From the NCBI GenBank assembly GCA_030611505.1, contig JAUWPO010000009.1, positions 1 to 34,095 of the forward strand: a DNA stretch of 34,095 nt. The letters are read 5' to 3'. The notes under the pieces were generated by a model, which ran no database searches, was not told the DNA's origin, and worked only from the letters and a program-made list of their open reading frames with translations. This document shows positions 24,834 through 33,949 of this stretch, one piece after another. The first letter of the stretch is position 1, and every line of letters starts with the position of its first letter. Source of the DNA: Chloroflexota bacterium. GTDB taxonomy: Bacteria; Chloroflexota; Anaerolineae; Anaerolineales; UBA4823. The translations under genes and the position numbers were made by a program.

Positions 24834-26037
24834 TGAAGAGCTTCCCTTTTTCTGACTTCTTTTTTTCTGACAATCGGGATATATTTATCAGTATCCCAAT
24901 AGCCGCCAATGTAACAACCAAACTCGAACCACCGGCGCTTATTAATGGCAATGCGTTGCCCGCAAAAGGCAACAAGTTCACCATAACGGACATGTTGATA
25001 AACGCCTCAATTGAAATCCAAAGCGTGAGACCGGCGGCAAGTAACATCCCCAACTGATCTGGAGCCTGGCGGACAATTTTAAACCCTCGCCAGAGAAATA
25101 AAGCAAATAAGCCCACTAATACTATCGAACCAATTACACCCATTTCTTCGCCAACTACTGCAAAAATACTATCCGTCGGCGGCACAGGCAGTCCGGTCAA
25201 TTTAGTTTCAGCTTCACCAATTCCTACTCCAAACCACCCCCCCTTAATAATTGCTTCGAGTGAACGTCGGACGTGATAAGAACCCTGGGTAGGATCTTGT
25301 ATTCCAGCTATAAAAAGTTCAATTCTAGCAGCTCCTGTAGGCGCGAGTTGAACGATTCCTAAGCCAATCACCAGTGCAATGACCATTAGAATGCCGATCT
25401 GCTTCAGATCCCCCCCTGCCAAGAAGAACATGAGACCTCCTAGCAAAAAAATGGTCGCAACTGCGCTGAAGTCAGGCTGGATGATAACCAGACCACCCAA
25501 CAACCCCAGAATGATCGCCAGGGGAATGAGACCAAAACTCACATCACTGAGCTTCTCTCGTCTAGCGGATAACCATACCGCCAGATAAATGACCGTCACT
25601 AATTTTGCCAACTCTGATGGCTGGATAGAGCCTCCAAAAAGGGTCCGTACTGCCCCATTTCGCACTTCGTTTAAAAATAGAACCGCAATCAATCCAATAA
25701 TAGTAATCCCCATTAACACAACCGCAATCTGCTGCCATCGATGGTAATCTAAAAATGCCAGAGTAATTGCTATGCTCAATCCAATTACCAACCAGAGAAG
25801 CTGGCGATAGAAAATTGTAGTTGGATCACCATAAAACCTATTTGAATAATCATAACTCGCCGAATAAACCATCACCAACCCAAAAATCAACAGGGTAATC
25901 ACTACTAGAAGAAATGGAACATCAAAACTCAACTGTACTCGTTGGCGGTTCAAGCCTTTCTTTTTCCTGGAAACAGGTTCGTTCACAGATTGTTCCACAA
26001 TATCGCCGGTACTCACTTCAGTAATAAGTCCGTTCAT
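24754..26037 (-). CDS. ftsW: FtsW, SEDS-family septal glycosyltransferase
   Basis: Polytopic membrane enzyme that polymerises lipid II at the septum together with its cognate PBP. The 427-aa protein shows about ten hydrophobic helices from residue 38 on, DYHRWQ, FGGSIQPSELAKL, GGLVIIQPDFSA, the VGEEMGVIGS loop and NLLPFAGNALPLISAGGSS near the end. The last 26 residues form a strongly basic tail (RRRNRRQRVSGSRC) that is encoded inside murG. It starts 2 nt after the murD stop. FtsW rather than RodA is favoured by the location next to murG. Confidence 0.92.
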   Translation of the reverse strand: MNGLITEVSTGDIVEQSVNEPVSRKKKGLNRQRVQLSFDVPFLLVVITLLIFGLVMVYSASYDYSNRFYGDPTTIFYRQLLWLVIGLSIAITLAFLDYHRWQQIAVVLMGITIIGLIAVLFLNEVRNGAVRTLFGGSIQPSELAKLVTVIYLAVWLSARREKLSDVSFGLIPLAIILGLLGGLVIIQPDFSAVATIFLLGGLMFFLAGGDLKQIGILMVIALVIGLGIVQLAPTGAARIELFIAGIQDPTQGSYHVRRSLEAIIKGGWFGVGIGEAETKLTGLPVPPTDSIFAVVGEEMGVIGSIVLVGLFALFLWRGFKIVRQAPDQLGMLLAAGLTLWISIEAFINMSVMVNLLPFAGNALPLISAGGSSLVVTLAAIGILINISRLSEKKKSEKGKLFNAVIDLRRRNRRQRVSGSRCVASRDR

Positions 26038-26039
26038 CT

Positions 26040-27500
26040 TTAATGGAGTTCCTTTACCAATTGAGCGAAATATTCTCCACGCTGCTCGTAATTTTCAAAT
26101 TCATCGAAACTCGTCCCCCCGGGTGAAAGTAAAACAACCTCTCCCGGTTGGACTATCCGTGCGGCCTCCTGAACTGCATCATACAATCCAACACATTGGG
26201 TAACAGTAATTTTTTCAGTAACGGACAAATCCATTTCTTGCGAAATCTTTTGTGATGCCTCTCCGAACAAAATCAGGTGATCAACGCGTTGGCAAATCAT
26301 CTCACCAAATTCCATCCAAGGTAAGTTCTTATCCCGTCCACCAGCTAACAAAACCAGCGGCATATCAAAAGAATGAATCGCTGCCATTGCCCGTTTTGGA
26401 GTAGTGGCAATCGAATCGTTATACCAATCAGCTCCTCCCCATGATCTGATGAATTCCAAGCGGTGGGGAATTCCCTCAAAACTCTCAATTCCGGGTTGCA
26501 TTATTTCTACCGGAAGGTCCAGTACCGCTGAAATTGTACAGGCTGCCATCACATTTTGTAAATTATGCTCTCCTCGCAGGGGGATTCTATCTCGGGAAAG
26601 AAGCCGGTACTCTTTTGGATCAACATTGAAATTCCCCTTCATAAGATGGGTTCGTCCTGCATTGTTCCTTCCAATCCGCATATAAACAGAATCATTCTTG
26701 ATGAATGCACCGTTCTGATCATGAGCCATCTCGGAAAGTCCGAAGGACATCAAACCACCGTGAACTTTATTTGATAACGACCACGCATTCGCGTCATCCC
26801 TGCCAATGACGGCCGTATCAGATGCTGTTTGAAATTCCAGTATTCGGGTTTTGGCATTGATATACGCCTTCATTGAAACGTGCCTGTCCAAGTGATCCGG
26901 TGAGATATTAAGCACTACCGCTATATGAGGTGATTTGGTCATCAACTCTAATTGAAAGCTCGACAACTCCATTACTGCGATATCTTCTGGCTGGATATCC
27001 TCAATATAAGTAATCAAAGGAATGCCAATATTTCCACCAATCCAAACCCGTTTGCCATACAATTCAGATTGCGAGTCTGAAGTCGCAGTTTTAAGGATGT
27101 GTCCGACCAATGAAGTGGTGGTAGTCTTACCCGCCGAGCCGGTTATGCCAACAACTTTGCACGGGACAACTTCCATGAATACCTGCGAATCATTCACAAT
27201 TGGAATACCCAAAGAGTTCGCCTTTCTAACAAGTGGTAAGGTCAAAGGTACACCACCAGAGACACCTAGAACATCACAAGTGTCTAGTAAGCTCAATGGA
27301 TGCCCGCCAATAACCCATTCGATAGGATAGCCGTCATCTGACAATTCCTTTAGGGCTTCACGGGCATCGAACAATTCACTCGCTGGCTTACAATCGTTCA
27401 AAACAATGCGAGCACCTTGACCTGCCAGGTAGCGCGTCAGGGCAATCCCTTGTCGGGCTGCACCAACGATGACCACCTTCTTACCCTGCCATTCTTGCAT
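26040..27500 (-). CDS. murD: UDP-N-acetylmuramoyl-L-alanine--D-glutamate ligase
   Basis: Cytoplasmic ligase that adds D-Glu to UDP-MurNAc-L-Ala. It shows VVIVGAARQGIALTRYLA, the ATP loop ITGSAGKTTTTSLVGHIL, NISPDHLDRHVSMKAY, GEHNLQNVMAAC, NDSIATTPKRAMAAI, GGRDKNLPW and the terminal LLSPGGTSFDEFENYEQRG. All Mur-ligase blocks are present. The ORF track starts at TTG 27518 (492 aa); I prefer ATG 27500 (MQEWQGKK, 486 aa) because the fold begins just after it. No strong ribosome binding site separates the two choices. Confidence 0.94.
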   Translation of the reverse strand: MQEWQGKKVVIVGAARQGIALTRYLAGQGARIVLNDCKPASELFDAREALKELSDDGYPIEWVIGGHPLSLLDTCDVLGVSGGVPLTLPLVRKANSLGIPIVNDSQVFMEVVPCKVVGITGSAGKTTTTSLVGHILKTATSDSQSELYGKRVWIGGNIGIPLITYIEDIQPEDIAVMELSSFQLELMTKSPHIAVVLNISPDHLDRHVSMKAYINAKTRILEFQTASDTAVIGRDDANAWSLSNKVHGGLMSFGLSEMAHDQNGAFIKNDSVYMRIGRNNAGRTHLMKGNFNVDPKEYRLLSRDRIPLRGEHNLQNVMAACTISAVLDLPVEIMQPGIESFEGIPHRLEFIRSWGGADWYNDSIATTPKRAMAAIHSFDMPLVLLAGGRDKNLPWMEFGEMICQRVDHLILFGEASQKISQEMDLSVTEKITVTQCVGLYDAVQEAARIVQPGEVVLLSPGGTSFDEFENYEQRGEYFAQLVKELH

Positions 27501-27557
27501 ACTTGTAATTATCCGCAATCTTTATATTTTTTATTCATACCACAACAATGGAATGTT

Positions 27558-28550
27558 CTAAACGAGTGCTAATGCCACTCCAATCATGGCAAACAACAGA
27601 CTTACTAACCAGAATCGCTGTACAACCTGCGTTTCACTCCAACCAGAAAGCTCAAAGTGATGGTGCAACGGAGACATCTTAAAAAGCCTGCGACCACCGG
27701 TATATTTAAAATATGCCACCTGTAAAATTACGCTCAATACAGTACTGGCAGGGATAATAGCAATAATAGGCAAAACAATCCAATGTCCGGTCATCAAAGC
27801 CACTACAGCCAGTGTCGATCCGAGAGCTAACGAACCCGTATCTCCCATGAACATAAGTGCAGGGTGGACATTGAACCATAAGAACCCAAACAGCGCACCA
27901 ACCACTGTGAAGCAAAAATTAGCCAGGAAAGTTTGACCCTGCAAAAGGGCAATACCGCCATAGGCTGCAAAAGCGGTCGCAGAGATCAAACCAGCCAAAC
28001 CATCCAGACCATCTGTCAAATTGACCGCGTTGGTGGTTGCTACAATTACGAACGCTGCGATTGGGATATACCACACTCCTAGATTTATGTATCCATCCAT
28101 CCCTGGTAGATAAAAAATTTTGATCTTAAGTACATAGAAAATTCCCATAGCCGCAGCAACTGCTAAGGCTACTTGAAAAAAAAGTTTCGTGCGCGCTCGC
28201 ATACCCGTTGAACTTCCCTGATTACGCAGCCCTTCCCAATCATCTATAGCACCCAGGGTTGCATAAACCACCATCACAACCATAGGCAGCAGTACAGACC
28301 TGCCCAAGACAGTAATGCCGATCAAAGAACCTGCGTTCAGTAATACGGTGATAAACACAACTGGCAATACGATCAGTACTCCTCCCATGGTAGGTGTACC
28401 TAATTTGCTGAAATGCCGGTCTGGACCTTCGATGCGAATGGCCTTACCCACTCCATAATGACGGAGAACTCGCAACAAAGGTGGTCCCCAGATTACCGTC
28501 AACATGAAACTGAACCCTGCTAAAGCCAGGGACATTGAGGTTTGAGTCAT
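27558..28550 (-). CDS. mraY: Phospho-MurNAc-pentapeptide transferase
   Basis: Integral membrane enzyme that transfers phospho-MurNAc-pentapeptide to undecaprenyl phosphate, giving lipid I. The 330-aa protein has about ten hydrophobic helices and the family blocks GTPTMGGVLI, DDWEGLRN..GMRARTK, NAVNLTDGLDGLA, FMGDTGSLALG and SPLHHHFELSGWSE with the conserved His triad. The ATG overlaps the murF TGA (ATGA), indicating translational coupling. Typical length, no oddity. Confidence 0.96.
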   Translation of the reverse strand: MTQTSMSLALAGFSFMLTVIWGPPLLRVLRHYGVGKAIRIEGPDRHFSKLGTPTMGGVLIVLPVVFITVLLNAGSLIGITVLGRSVLLPMVVMVVYATLGAIDDWEGLRNQGSSTGMRARTKLFFQVALAVAAAMGIFYVLKIKIFYLPGMDGYINLGVWYIPIAAFVIVATTNAVNLTDGLDGLAGLISATAFAAYGGIALLQGQTFLANFCFTVVGALFGFLWFNVHPALMFMGDTGSLALGSTLAVVALMTGHWIVLPIIAIIPASTVLSVILQVAYFKYTGGRRLFKMSPLHHHFELSGWSETQVVQRFWLVSLLFAMIGVALALV

Positions 28551-29980
28551 TCGCGGACCTCCAATGCAGCGACAATACGATCCATCCGTATCGCGTGTGA
28601 GCCTTTAACTAGGACAATATCGTTCTTTCCCAAGCGATTAACCAAGAAAGCGATCGCCTGTTCACTATCCTCAAATTCTGTCACTGCTGTAGTTGGAAGA
28701 CCTGTCTGGCGCGCTGTCTTTGCAATAATCAGGGCGCGCTCACCGACCGTGATCAATTCGTCGACAACTTCTGCTGCACGTACTCCTACCATCTTATGAC
28801 CATGAAATTCATATTGACCTAATTCCAGCATATCGCCTAAAACTGCAATTTTATGTCCTTCTAGCTCATTGAGCAAGTTGAGCGCGGAAAAAGTGGACTG
28901 CGGTGATGCGTTGTATGTGTCATCAAGAATCAAGGCACCACTTGGACTCTGGACGGCAACCAGCCTCAGCTGGGCGCGACCAGACCTCAACCCGTCGACA
29001 ATTTCTTGCCAGGTCAATCCTTCAACAATTCCTATAGCTGCAGCACGAAGGACGGTATGGACTGAATGGCGTCCAATCAATGGCACCTTCATATATTGTG
29101 TTTCACCGCGGAAATGCAGACGAAATCTAATCCCATCCAAACCCAATCCTTCCACTGCATCTGCCCACATTTCGGCATTTGAATCTAGACCATAATATAG
29201 AATGCGGGCCTCGGTCTTTGATGCCATGTCTCGTACCAAAGGGTCATCGTAATTAAGTATGGCTACACCTTTCGGGGATGGTGGAAGCGCCTGCACTAAT
29301 TCAGATTTCCCTATTGCGATCGCTTCTTGTGAACCCGCTCGTTCAGCATGAACGGTGCCTACATTGGTCACGACACCAACCTGAGGGTGTGCTAAATCGC
29401 ACAAGAATGCGATTTCACCAGGCACGTAAAACCCCATTTCCAAAATAGCTCGTTGGTGACCTTCATCCAAGCTGAGAAGGGTTAAAGGTAAACCGATCTC
29501 GTTATTCAAATTACCTGGATTTTTTAAAGTGCGGTATCTTTGATTTAATACTTCCGCGGTCACCTCCTTGGTCGTTGATTTGCCAACACTACCAGTGATA
29601 CCGATAACCCTCGGTTCTAATTTTTGTCGCCAGAAGCGAGCTGTTTCCTGTAACGCTGCAACGGTGTCATCAACCCTTATACAAAAAGGTGCCTCAATTA
29701 CTTCTTGTATCTTTCCTTTCGTCTTTATTCTTAAATCCAGCACTCGAAATTGAGACGAAAGATCTTTCTGAATAAAAGCTAACTTTGCGCCCTGATCGAA
29801 CGCCTGATGGACGGAATCATGACCATCGACCCTTTCTCCAGTTACAGCAACAAACAGACAACCTTGCGATGCTTGCCGTGAATCCACCACTGCACCTGTG
29901 ACTCTTTCCTGAGCCCAAGCGGGGCGATGATCGCATAATGCTTCTATGACATCAGCTTGTATCAGCATTTGACGTACCAA
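28547..29980 (-). CDS. murF: UDP-MurNAc-tripeptide--D-alanyl-D-alanine ligase
   Basis: Adds D-Ala-D-Ala to the UDP-MurNAc-tripeptide. The 477-aa protein has the N-terminal VVDSRQ..QGCLFVAVTGERVDGHD segment, the ATP loop GITGSVGKSTTKE, the MurF-specific NPGNLNNEIGLPLTLL, DDTYNASPQS and VLGDMLELGQYE. The NxNNEIG block separates it from MurE, which is absent from this cluster. Start is TTG 29980 in the track or ATG 29968 (MLIQADVIE); the sequence does not decide. It follows ftsI by 35 nt and overlaps mraY. Confidence 0.95.
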   Translation of the reverse strand: MVRQMLIQADVIEALCDHRPAWAQERVTGAVVDSRQASQGCLFVAVTGERVDGHDSVHQAFDQGAKLAFIQKDLSSQFRVLDLRIKTKGKIQEVIEAPFCIRVDDTVAALQETARFWRQKLEPRVIGITGSVGKSTTKEVTAEVLNQRYRTLKNPGNLNNEIGLPLTLLSLDEGHQRAILEMGFYVPGEIAFLCDLAHPQVGVVTNVGTVHAERAGSQEAIAIGKSELVQALPPSPKGVAILNYDDPLVRDMASKTEARILYYGLDSNAEMWADAVEGLGLDGIRFRLHFRGETQYMKVPLIGRHSVHTVLRAAAIGIVEGLTWQEIVDGLRSGRAQLRLVAVQSPSGALILDDTYNASPQSTFSALNLLNELEGHKIAVLGDMLELGQYEFHGHKMVGVRAAEVVDELITVGERALIIAKTARQTGLPTTAVTEFEDSEQAIAFLVNRLGKNDIVLVKGSHAIRMDRIVAALEVRE

Positions 29981-30015
29981 AATTATTCAAAATAATTACT
30001 CAACTCGATTATCCC

Positions 30016-31779
30016 TCAATCACTATACAAATCGCTGCGAATATCATCTGGTGGCAGATCCATTAAAACAACAAGCTCTTCTACTGCTTCACGGAACACG
30101 GGCGCAGCAACAACTGATCCCCAAGGAGACGATTGAGGCCTCTCTAACCATACATAGACCAGGAATTGTGGATCGTCAATCGGACCCCAGCCGACAAACG
30201 AAGCATTGGTCTCATTGGTTGTATACCCAAAAGGAGTCGGGATTTCAGCGGTTCCGGTCTTGCCTGCAAGCCGGTAACCTGTAACAAGTGCATCCGATGA
30301 TTCTGTCTCTAAAGATCGCGCCAACATCTTAGTCATCAAAACAGCTGTCTCTGCTTTAATCGGCATGCCAACGATCCGTTTTTCGATATCATGCTGATAT
30401 CCATCGTTTACGACCGAACGGACTATATGTGGCGCCATCATTTTGCCATCATTAGCCAGGGCTGCTATTCCGGCTGCCATCTGTAAGGGTGTCGCAGACA
30501 CTCCCTGACCAAATGCGTTTGTGCCCAGGTCAGCGTCATACCAATCTTCGTCGCCTGGAATCTTCAGCCTTCCAGGAACTTCTCCAGCCAGGTCAATACC
30601 AGTTAAGTGACCTATCCCAAAGGCCTGCATGTAAGCGTAAAAATCTTTTGGACCTAATTGCTTTGCAACCCATGCAAGACATACATTCAATGAATGCTGC
30701 AGACAACCCTGCATATTCTGTGGACCCCAGGCTCCCATGTTCCAATTGTAAATTCGCGTTCCACCAATCTCAAAAACACCCGTATCTAAGAAAGTCGTTT
30801 CTGGTGTTACAGCACCATTATCTAGAGCCGAAGCCATTGTGAATACTTTATATACGGATCCGGTCTCATATGCCTGACTGACACCTTTGTTATATGGAGT
30901 CTCATCTGTAAATATTTGACCGTACTTCCAGTACTCATTTATATTCAGACGCGGCGTGGTTGCCATGGCGATGAGTTCACCGGTTTTCGGGTCTATCACA
31001 ACAATGGTGCCAGATTCGGAGCCGCTCTCTTTTATGGCTGAATCTATTACATTCTCCATGCTCCGCTGTATCGCACGGTCTATGGTTAATACCAGACTCG
31101 CCCCTTCCGGAATTTCGGGCAGTTCCTGTACTCGACTGGGATCAAGTGAAACCCATATTGTAGATTCATCACCTGCCAATAAATCGTTGTATTTTTCCTC
31201 CACACCATAAAAACCTAAACCTTCACGATTAACAAAGCCCAATATATTCGACGCTAATTCCTTTTCAGGGTAAGTTCTTTGTAAATGGGGTTTAAACAGC
31301 AATCCATTTAAACTTGGAGCGTTTTTATCCCTTCTTGAGCCGTAGAGTTCGTTCATCTGTTGAATAAGCAAGCCAAGTTGGTCGACCTTTTCCTGAGTTA
31401 CATTGCTTGCAACAACCCGGTACACAGCAGTTTCCGAAGGCTCTAAGCTTGCAACTCCCAACGCCTCGACATAATCAATATCAAGGACCAGGTTTAAGGT
31501 TTGAGCAATTGTTTCTGGATTTCTAACTCTCCTCAATTCAATTCCAACTTCATATACAGTTTTATTCCCGGCCAATTGATGACCCCAGCGGTCGTATATT
31601 TGACCGCGCGCTGGAGTAACTGTCTGGTATTCACCAGAATAGGTTTTTCCTTCTGAAATTATTTTCTCCACTTGTCTTGGATTTACTTTAATCCGTACCA
31701 TTTGGAGCACAATCAATATTGGCAGAACAAATAATAAGGATTTAATGAGGTTATAGCGCCATAAAGGTTCTCTCATCAT
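30016..31779 (-). CDS. ftsI: FtsI-like penicillin-binding protein (class B PBP, transpeptidase)
   Basis: Septal D,D-transpeptidase that cross-links peptidoglycan. A single membrane helix (about 12-28) is followed by a PBP dimerisation domain beginning TPARGQIYDRWG and the transpeptidase domain with SVYK (Ser308, Lys311), SLN (363-365) and KTGTAE. The ORF track starts at GTG 31833; ATG 31779 is better because GGAG lies 8-9 nt before it and the ATG overlaps the ftsL stop (ATGATGA). The protein is then 587 aa. No PASTA domains follow the transpeptidase domain. The position after ftsL supports the FtsI assignment. Confidence 0.94.
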   Translation of the reverse strand: MMREPLWRYNLIKSLLFVLPILIVLQMVRIKVNPRQVEKIISEGKTYSGEYQTVTPARGQIYDRWGHQLAGNKTVYEVGIELRRVRNPETIAQTLNLVLDIDYVEALGVASLEPSETAVYRVVASNVTQEKVDQLGLLIQQMNELYGSRRDKNAPSLNGLLFKPHLQRTYPEKELASNILGFVNREGLGFYGVEEKYNDLLAGDESTIWVSLDPSRVQELPEIPEGASLVLTIDRAIQRSMENVIDSAIKESGSESGTIVVIDPKTGELIAMATTPRLNINEYWKYGQIFTDETPYNKGVSQAYETGSVYKVFTMASALDNGAVTPETTFLDTGVFEIGGTRIYNWNMGAWGPQNMQGCLQHSLNVCLAWVAKQLGPKDFYAYMQAFGIGHLTGIDLAGEVPGRLKIPGDEDWYDADLGTNAFGQGVSATPLQMAAGIAALANDGKMMAPHIVRSVVNDGYQHDIEKRIVGMPIKAETAVLMTKMLARSLETESSDALVTGYRLAGKTGTAEIPTPFGYTTNETNASFVGWGPIDDPQFLVYVWLERPQSSPWGSVVAAPVFREAVEELVVLMDLPPDDIRSDLYSD

Positions 31780-32255
31780 GGCGTAATCTCCGGCAGGGTA
31801 AATGAAATCCAACCAGATTGCTTTTTTAACCAATCGAATAAGGGCTCAGTGTATTCCTTGGGAATGATGGGCGCGCCAATTAAATCGTTATGTAAATAAG
31901 GGGCCAAGACTGCTGGTTTTCGTCCAAGGTGACCGGGGACAGGGAGAAATTTAGCCTCGTTCATTCCTAAAGGCTCATAACCAAGGCTTTGAGCTCGCTT
32001 TCCCATCTCACGATCGGACAATAAATATGCTAATTGAGATTGTTTATCCTCGATTTCTCGGTCCAATGTCTCTATTTGTTTCTTCATATATTGAATATCA
32101 CGCCCAACTTTTGCCGTTCGGGCGCTTACATTCAGATAGATTCCAGCAACCAGAGCGATGAACACCAGGAAAAGTGAGAATAAGCCTATAAACTGCAACT
32201 GTTTTCTCCAAGGTGCCTGAGAGTATGCTTGTGTAATATTATCGATTTGATTCAT
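31776..32255 (-). CDS. ftsL: FtsL/DivIC-like septum protein
   Basis: Small bitopic protein of 159 aa: short cytoplasmic tail, one membrane helix (about 22-44), then a coiled coil (about 48-82, KKQIETLDREIEDKQSQLA) typical of FtsL/FtsB/DivIC, and a Pro-rich tail. Sequence identity in this family is low, so the call rests on topology and its place between rsmH and ftsI, the standard location of ftsL. The tail of about 75 residues after the coil is long for FtsL. Its stop codon overlaps the ftsI start. Confidence 0.75.
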   Translation of the reverse strand: MNQIDNITQAYSQAPWRKQLQFIGLFSLFLVFIALVAGIYLNVSARTAKVGRDIQYMKKQIETLDREIEDKQSQLAYLLSDREMGKRAQSLGYEPLGMNEAKFLPVPGHLGRKPAVLAPYLHNDLIGAPIIPKEYTEPLFDWLKKQSGWISFTLPEITP

Positions 32256-32295
32256 GTTAAATTGTTATAAACAAATTTGCAACTTATGTGCCAAA

Positions 32296-33255
32296 TCATG
32301 CAATTTTCTCAACAACTCTAAGACGAGCACTTCTTGCACGAGGATTTTGTGCGACTTCGTCTTGGCTTGGTCGAACAGGCTTCCGATTTATCTCAATGAC
32401 GATTGCTTTATGCTCACAATTACACACAACCAGTTCTGGAGGGCAGATGCAATCTTTACTTTCACGCCGGAAATATCTTTTTACGATGCGATCCTCCAGC
32501 GAATGAAACGATAAAACAGCCAAACGCCCGCCAGCGACCAATACATCCAGCGCTTGAGGTAAAACCTGCTCCAATGCCTCAAGCTCACGGTTTACAGCAA
32601 TCCGCAAAGCCTGAAACGTCAAAGTCGCTGGATGGCGACGATAACCCCTACGATCACGCCCTCCCTTTCCAACAGCTTGTGAGACGACATCAGCAAGCTG
32701 GAGAGTCGTCGTGAGTGGACGAACCTCGACGATGGCCTTGGCGATCTTGCGGGCTTTCCTCTCTTCTCCAAATTTGTAGATCAAATCAGCCAACTTTCTT
32801 TCCGGCAACTCATTTATTAGATCCTGAGCCCGCACTGGACTATGCGGATCGAATCGCATATCCAACGGCGCATCAGCCTGAAATGAGAAACCCCTTGCAG
32901 GAACATCTAACTGCATGGATGAGAGTCCTAAATCCAGTAGTACGCCATCCACTTTACTCCAACCTAACTCATCCAACTGTTGTTTCAACGCTACGTAGGA
33001 GGTCTTTTTTATCACAACTCGTCCTCCAAACGGCATAAGCCGATGCTGCGCAATTTCTAAGGCTTGAGGATCAACATCCAGACCTAACAAACGACCATCC
33101 GGTGAACTCATCTTGAGAATACCCCAGGCGTGACCACCCGCCCCAAGTGTACAATCCACATACAAACCGCCTTTTTTAGGTCGCAACGCGTGTATAATTT
33201 CTTGGAAAAGTACGGGACGGTGGAAGTGCACATTGTTAGTGCTTGAACCGTTCAT
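32296..33255 (-). CDS. rsmH: 16S rRNA (cytosine-1402-N4)-methyltransferase RsmH
   Basis: SAM-dependent enzyme that methylates C1402 in the decoding centre of 16S rRNA. The protein begins MNGSSTNNVHFHRPVLFQE and shows the SAM motif YVDCTLGAGGHAWGIL, LLDLGLSSMQLDVPARGFSF, LDMRFDP, HPATLTFQALRIAVN and VLSFHSLEDRIVK. ATG 33255 gives 319 aa, the usual length; the tracked start at 33390 would run into mraZ and adds 45 residues without family match. It lies 19 nt after mraZ and 40 nt before ftsL. Confidence 0.95.
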   Translation of the reverse strand: MNGSSTNNVHFHRPVLFQEIIHALRPKKGGLYVDCTLGAGGHAWGILKMSSPDGRLLGLDVDPQALEIAQHRLMPFGGRVVIKKTSYVALKQQLDELGWSKVDGVLLDLGLSSMQLDVPARGFSFQADAPLDMRFDPHSPVRAQDLINELPERKLADLIYKFGEERKARKIAKAIVEVRPLTTTLQLADVVSQAVGKGGRDRRGYRRHPATLTFQALRIAVNRELEALEQVLPQALDVLVAGGRLAVLSFHSLEDRIVKRYFRRESKDCICPPELVVCNCEHKAIVIEINRKPVRPSQDEVAQNPRARSARLRVVEKIA

Positions 33256-33274
33256 CACATAGCAACAGATTGAT

Positions 33275-33727
33275 TTACGCGGAGGTGAGATCCAAAGCCG
33301 AAAATCGGTGGGCATTCGCCTGAGCATCTTGTATTTGCTCTGACTGTATCGACCACTGTTCGGGTGACCAAACCTCGAAATAAACCCCATTGCCTACAAC
33401 TACTGCTTCACCTTGAAGGGAAGCAGCCTGACGTAGGAACTGGGGAATGAGAATACGACCTGCCTTATCTACCTCCACATGGTGTGCAGTGGAAAAAAAT
33501 AAACGTCTCAACAAACGGGTTGTCGGGTCGGTCATGCTCATTTGGTTGACTCGGCGAGAAACGGATTCAAAAGTGGAAGAAGGTAGAACAAACAAATTTT
33601 TATCAAATCCCTGCAAGATATAGGCGCCATCAATGGACAAATAATCCCGAAAGCGCGCTGGGATTATCAGGCGACCTTTTTCATCCATGTTGTGGTAGAA
33701 TTGCCCCAAGAACATAAGTTCTGTCAT
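33275..33727 (-). CDS. mraZ: MraZ, transcriptional regulator of the dcw cluster
   Basis: AbrB-like DNA-binding protein that represses the dcw operon promoter. From ATG 33727 the product is 150 aa and contains both MraZ repeats with their DxxxR motifs: MDEKGRLIIPARFR and VDKAGRILIPQFLR. ATG 33715 (MFLGQFYHN) is an equally common family start. The longer tracked ORF from 33796 reads through the operator boxes and is not likely. Neither ATG has a clear Shine-Dalgarno. It is first in the cluster, followed by rsmH. Confidence 0.95.
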   Translation of the reverse strand: MTELMFLGQFYHNMDEKGRLIIPARFRDYLSIDGAYILQGFDKNLFVLPSSTFESVSRRVNQMSMTDPTTRLLRRLFFSTAHHVEVDKAGRILIPQFLRQAASLQGEAVVVGNGVYFEVWSPEQWSIQSEQIQDAQANAHRFSALDLTSA

Positions 33728-33762
33728 ATCAATTAACAGCGAAACGCCGGATGGAACCGGCG

Positions 33763-33788
33763 CTCCACATTCTCCCACTTTCTCCCAC
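33763..33788 (-). promoter_or_regulatory. MraZ operator: three GTGG(G)AG boxes at 10-bp period
   Basis: On the minus strand GTGGGAG-AAA-GTGGGAG-AAT-GTGGAG, with box starts exactly 10 bp apart (33788, 33778, 33768). Such boxes, one helical turn apart, are the known MraZ recognition pattern. They lie just after the predicted transcription start, fitting autorepression of the whole cluster. Confidence 0.85.
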
Positions 33789-33798
33789 GAATACACAC

Positions 33799-33827
33799 AG
33801 TATATACCAAGTTACTCTTAAATGCAA
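33799..33827 (-). promoter_or_regulatory. Main promoter of the dcw cluster
   Basis: On the minus strand TTGCAT, a 17-bp spacer and TATACT. Predicted start is near 33792, directly in front of the MraZ boxes and about 65 nt before the mraZ ATG. Confidence 0.75.
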
Positions 33828-33840
33828 GCGGATTCATCCC

Positions 33841-33896
33841 TTATGTTATTGTTCAGGGAAATTGACACCATCTAACTGTTCAGCGAAAATGTCACC
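33841..33896 (+). mobile_element. ISNCY/IS1202-like terminus, left-end orientation
   Basis: Contains inward-facing TGACACCATCTAACTGTTCA and CAGCGAAAATGTCACC. Its reverse complement matches 236-291 over about 56 bp (about 86 percent by eye). A transposase reading frame begins about 50 nt further on, so this is the proximal end of an element that runs off the window. It lies within 14 bp of the dcw promoter -35. Confidence 0.75.
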
Positions 33897-33949
33897 CTAT
33901 GAGAGAAAGAGTGACATTCAGCATGGACTAAATTAAACGACTGCACATC

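Noticed and set aside
31780-31833. Upstream start of ftsI (GTG 31833)
   Set aside because: It overlaps ftsL by 58 nt, while ATG 31779 has a GGAG at good distance and an ATGA overlap with the ftsL stop.
33728-33796. N-terminal extension of MraZ in the ORF track
   Set aside because: It translates the MraZ operator boxes and begins next to the predicted transcription start; the family fold begins after ATG 33727.
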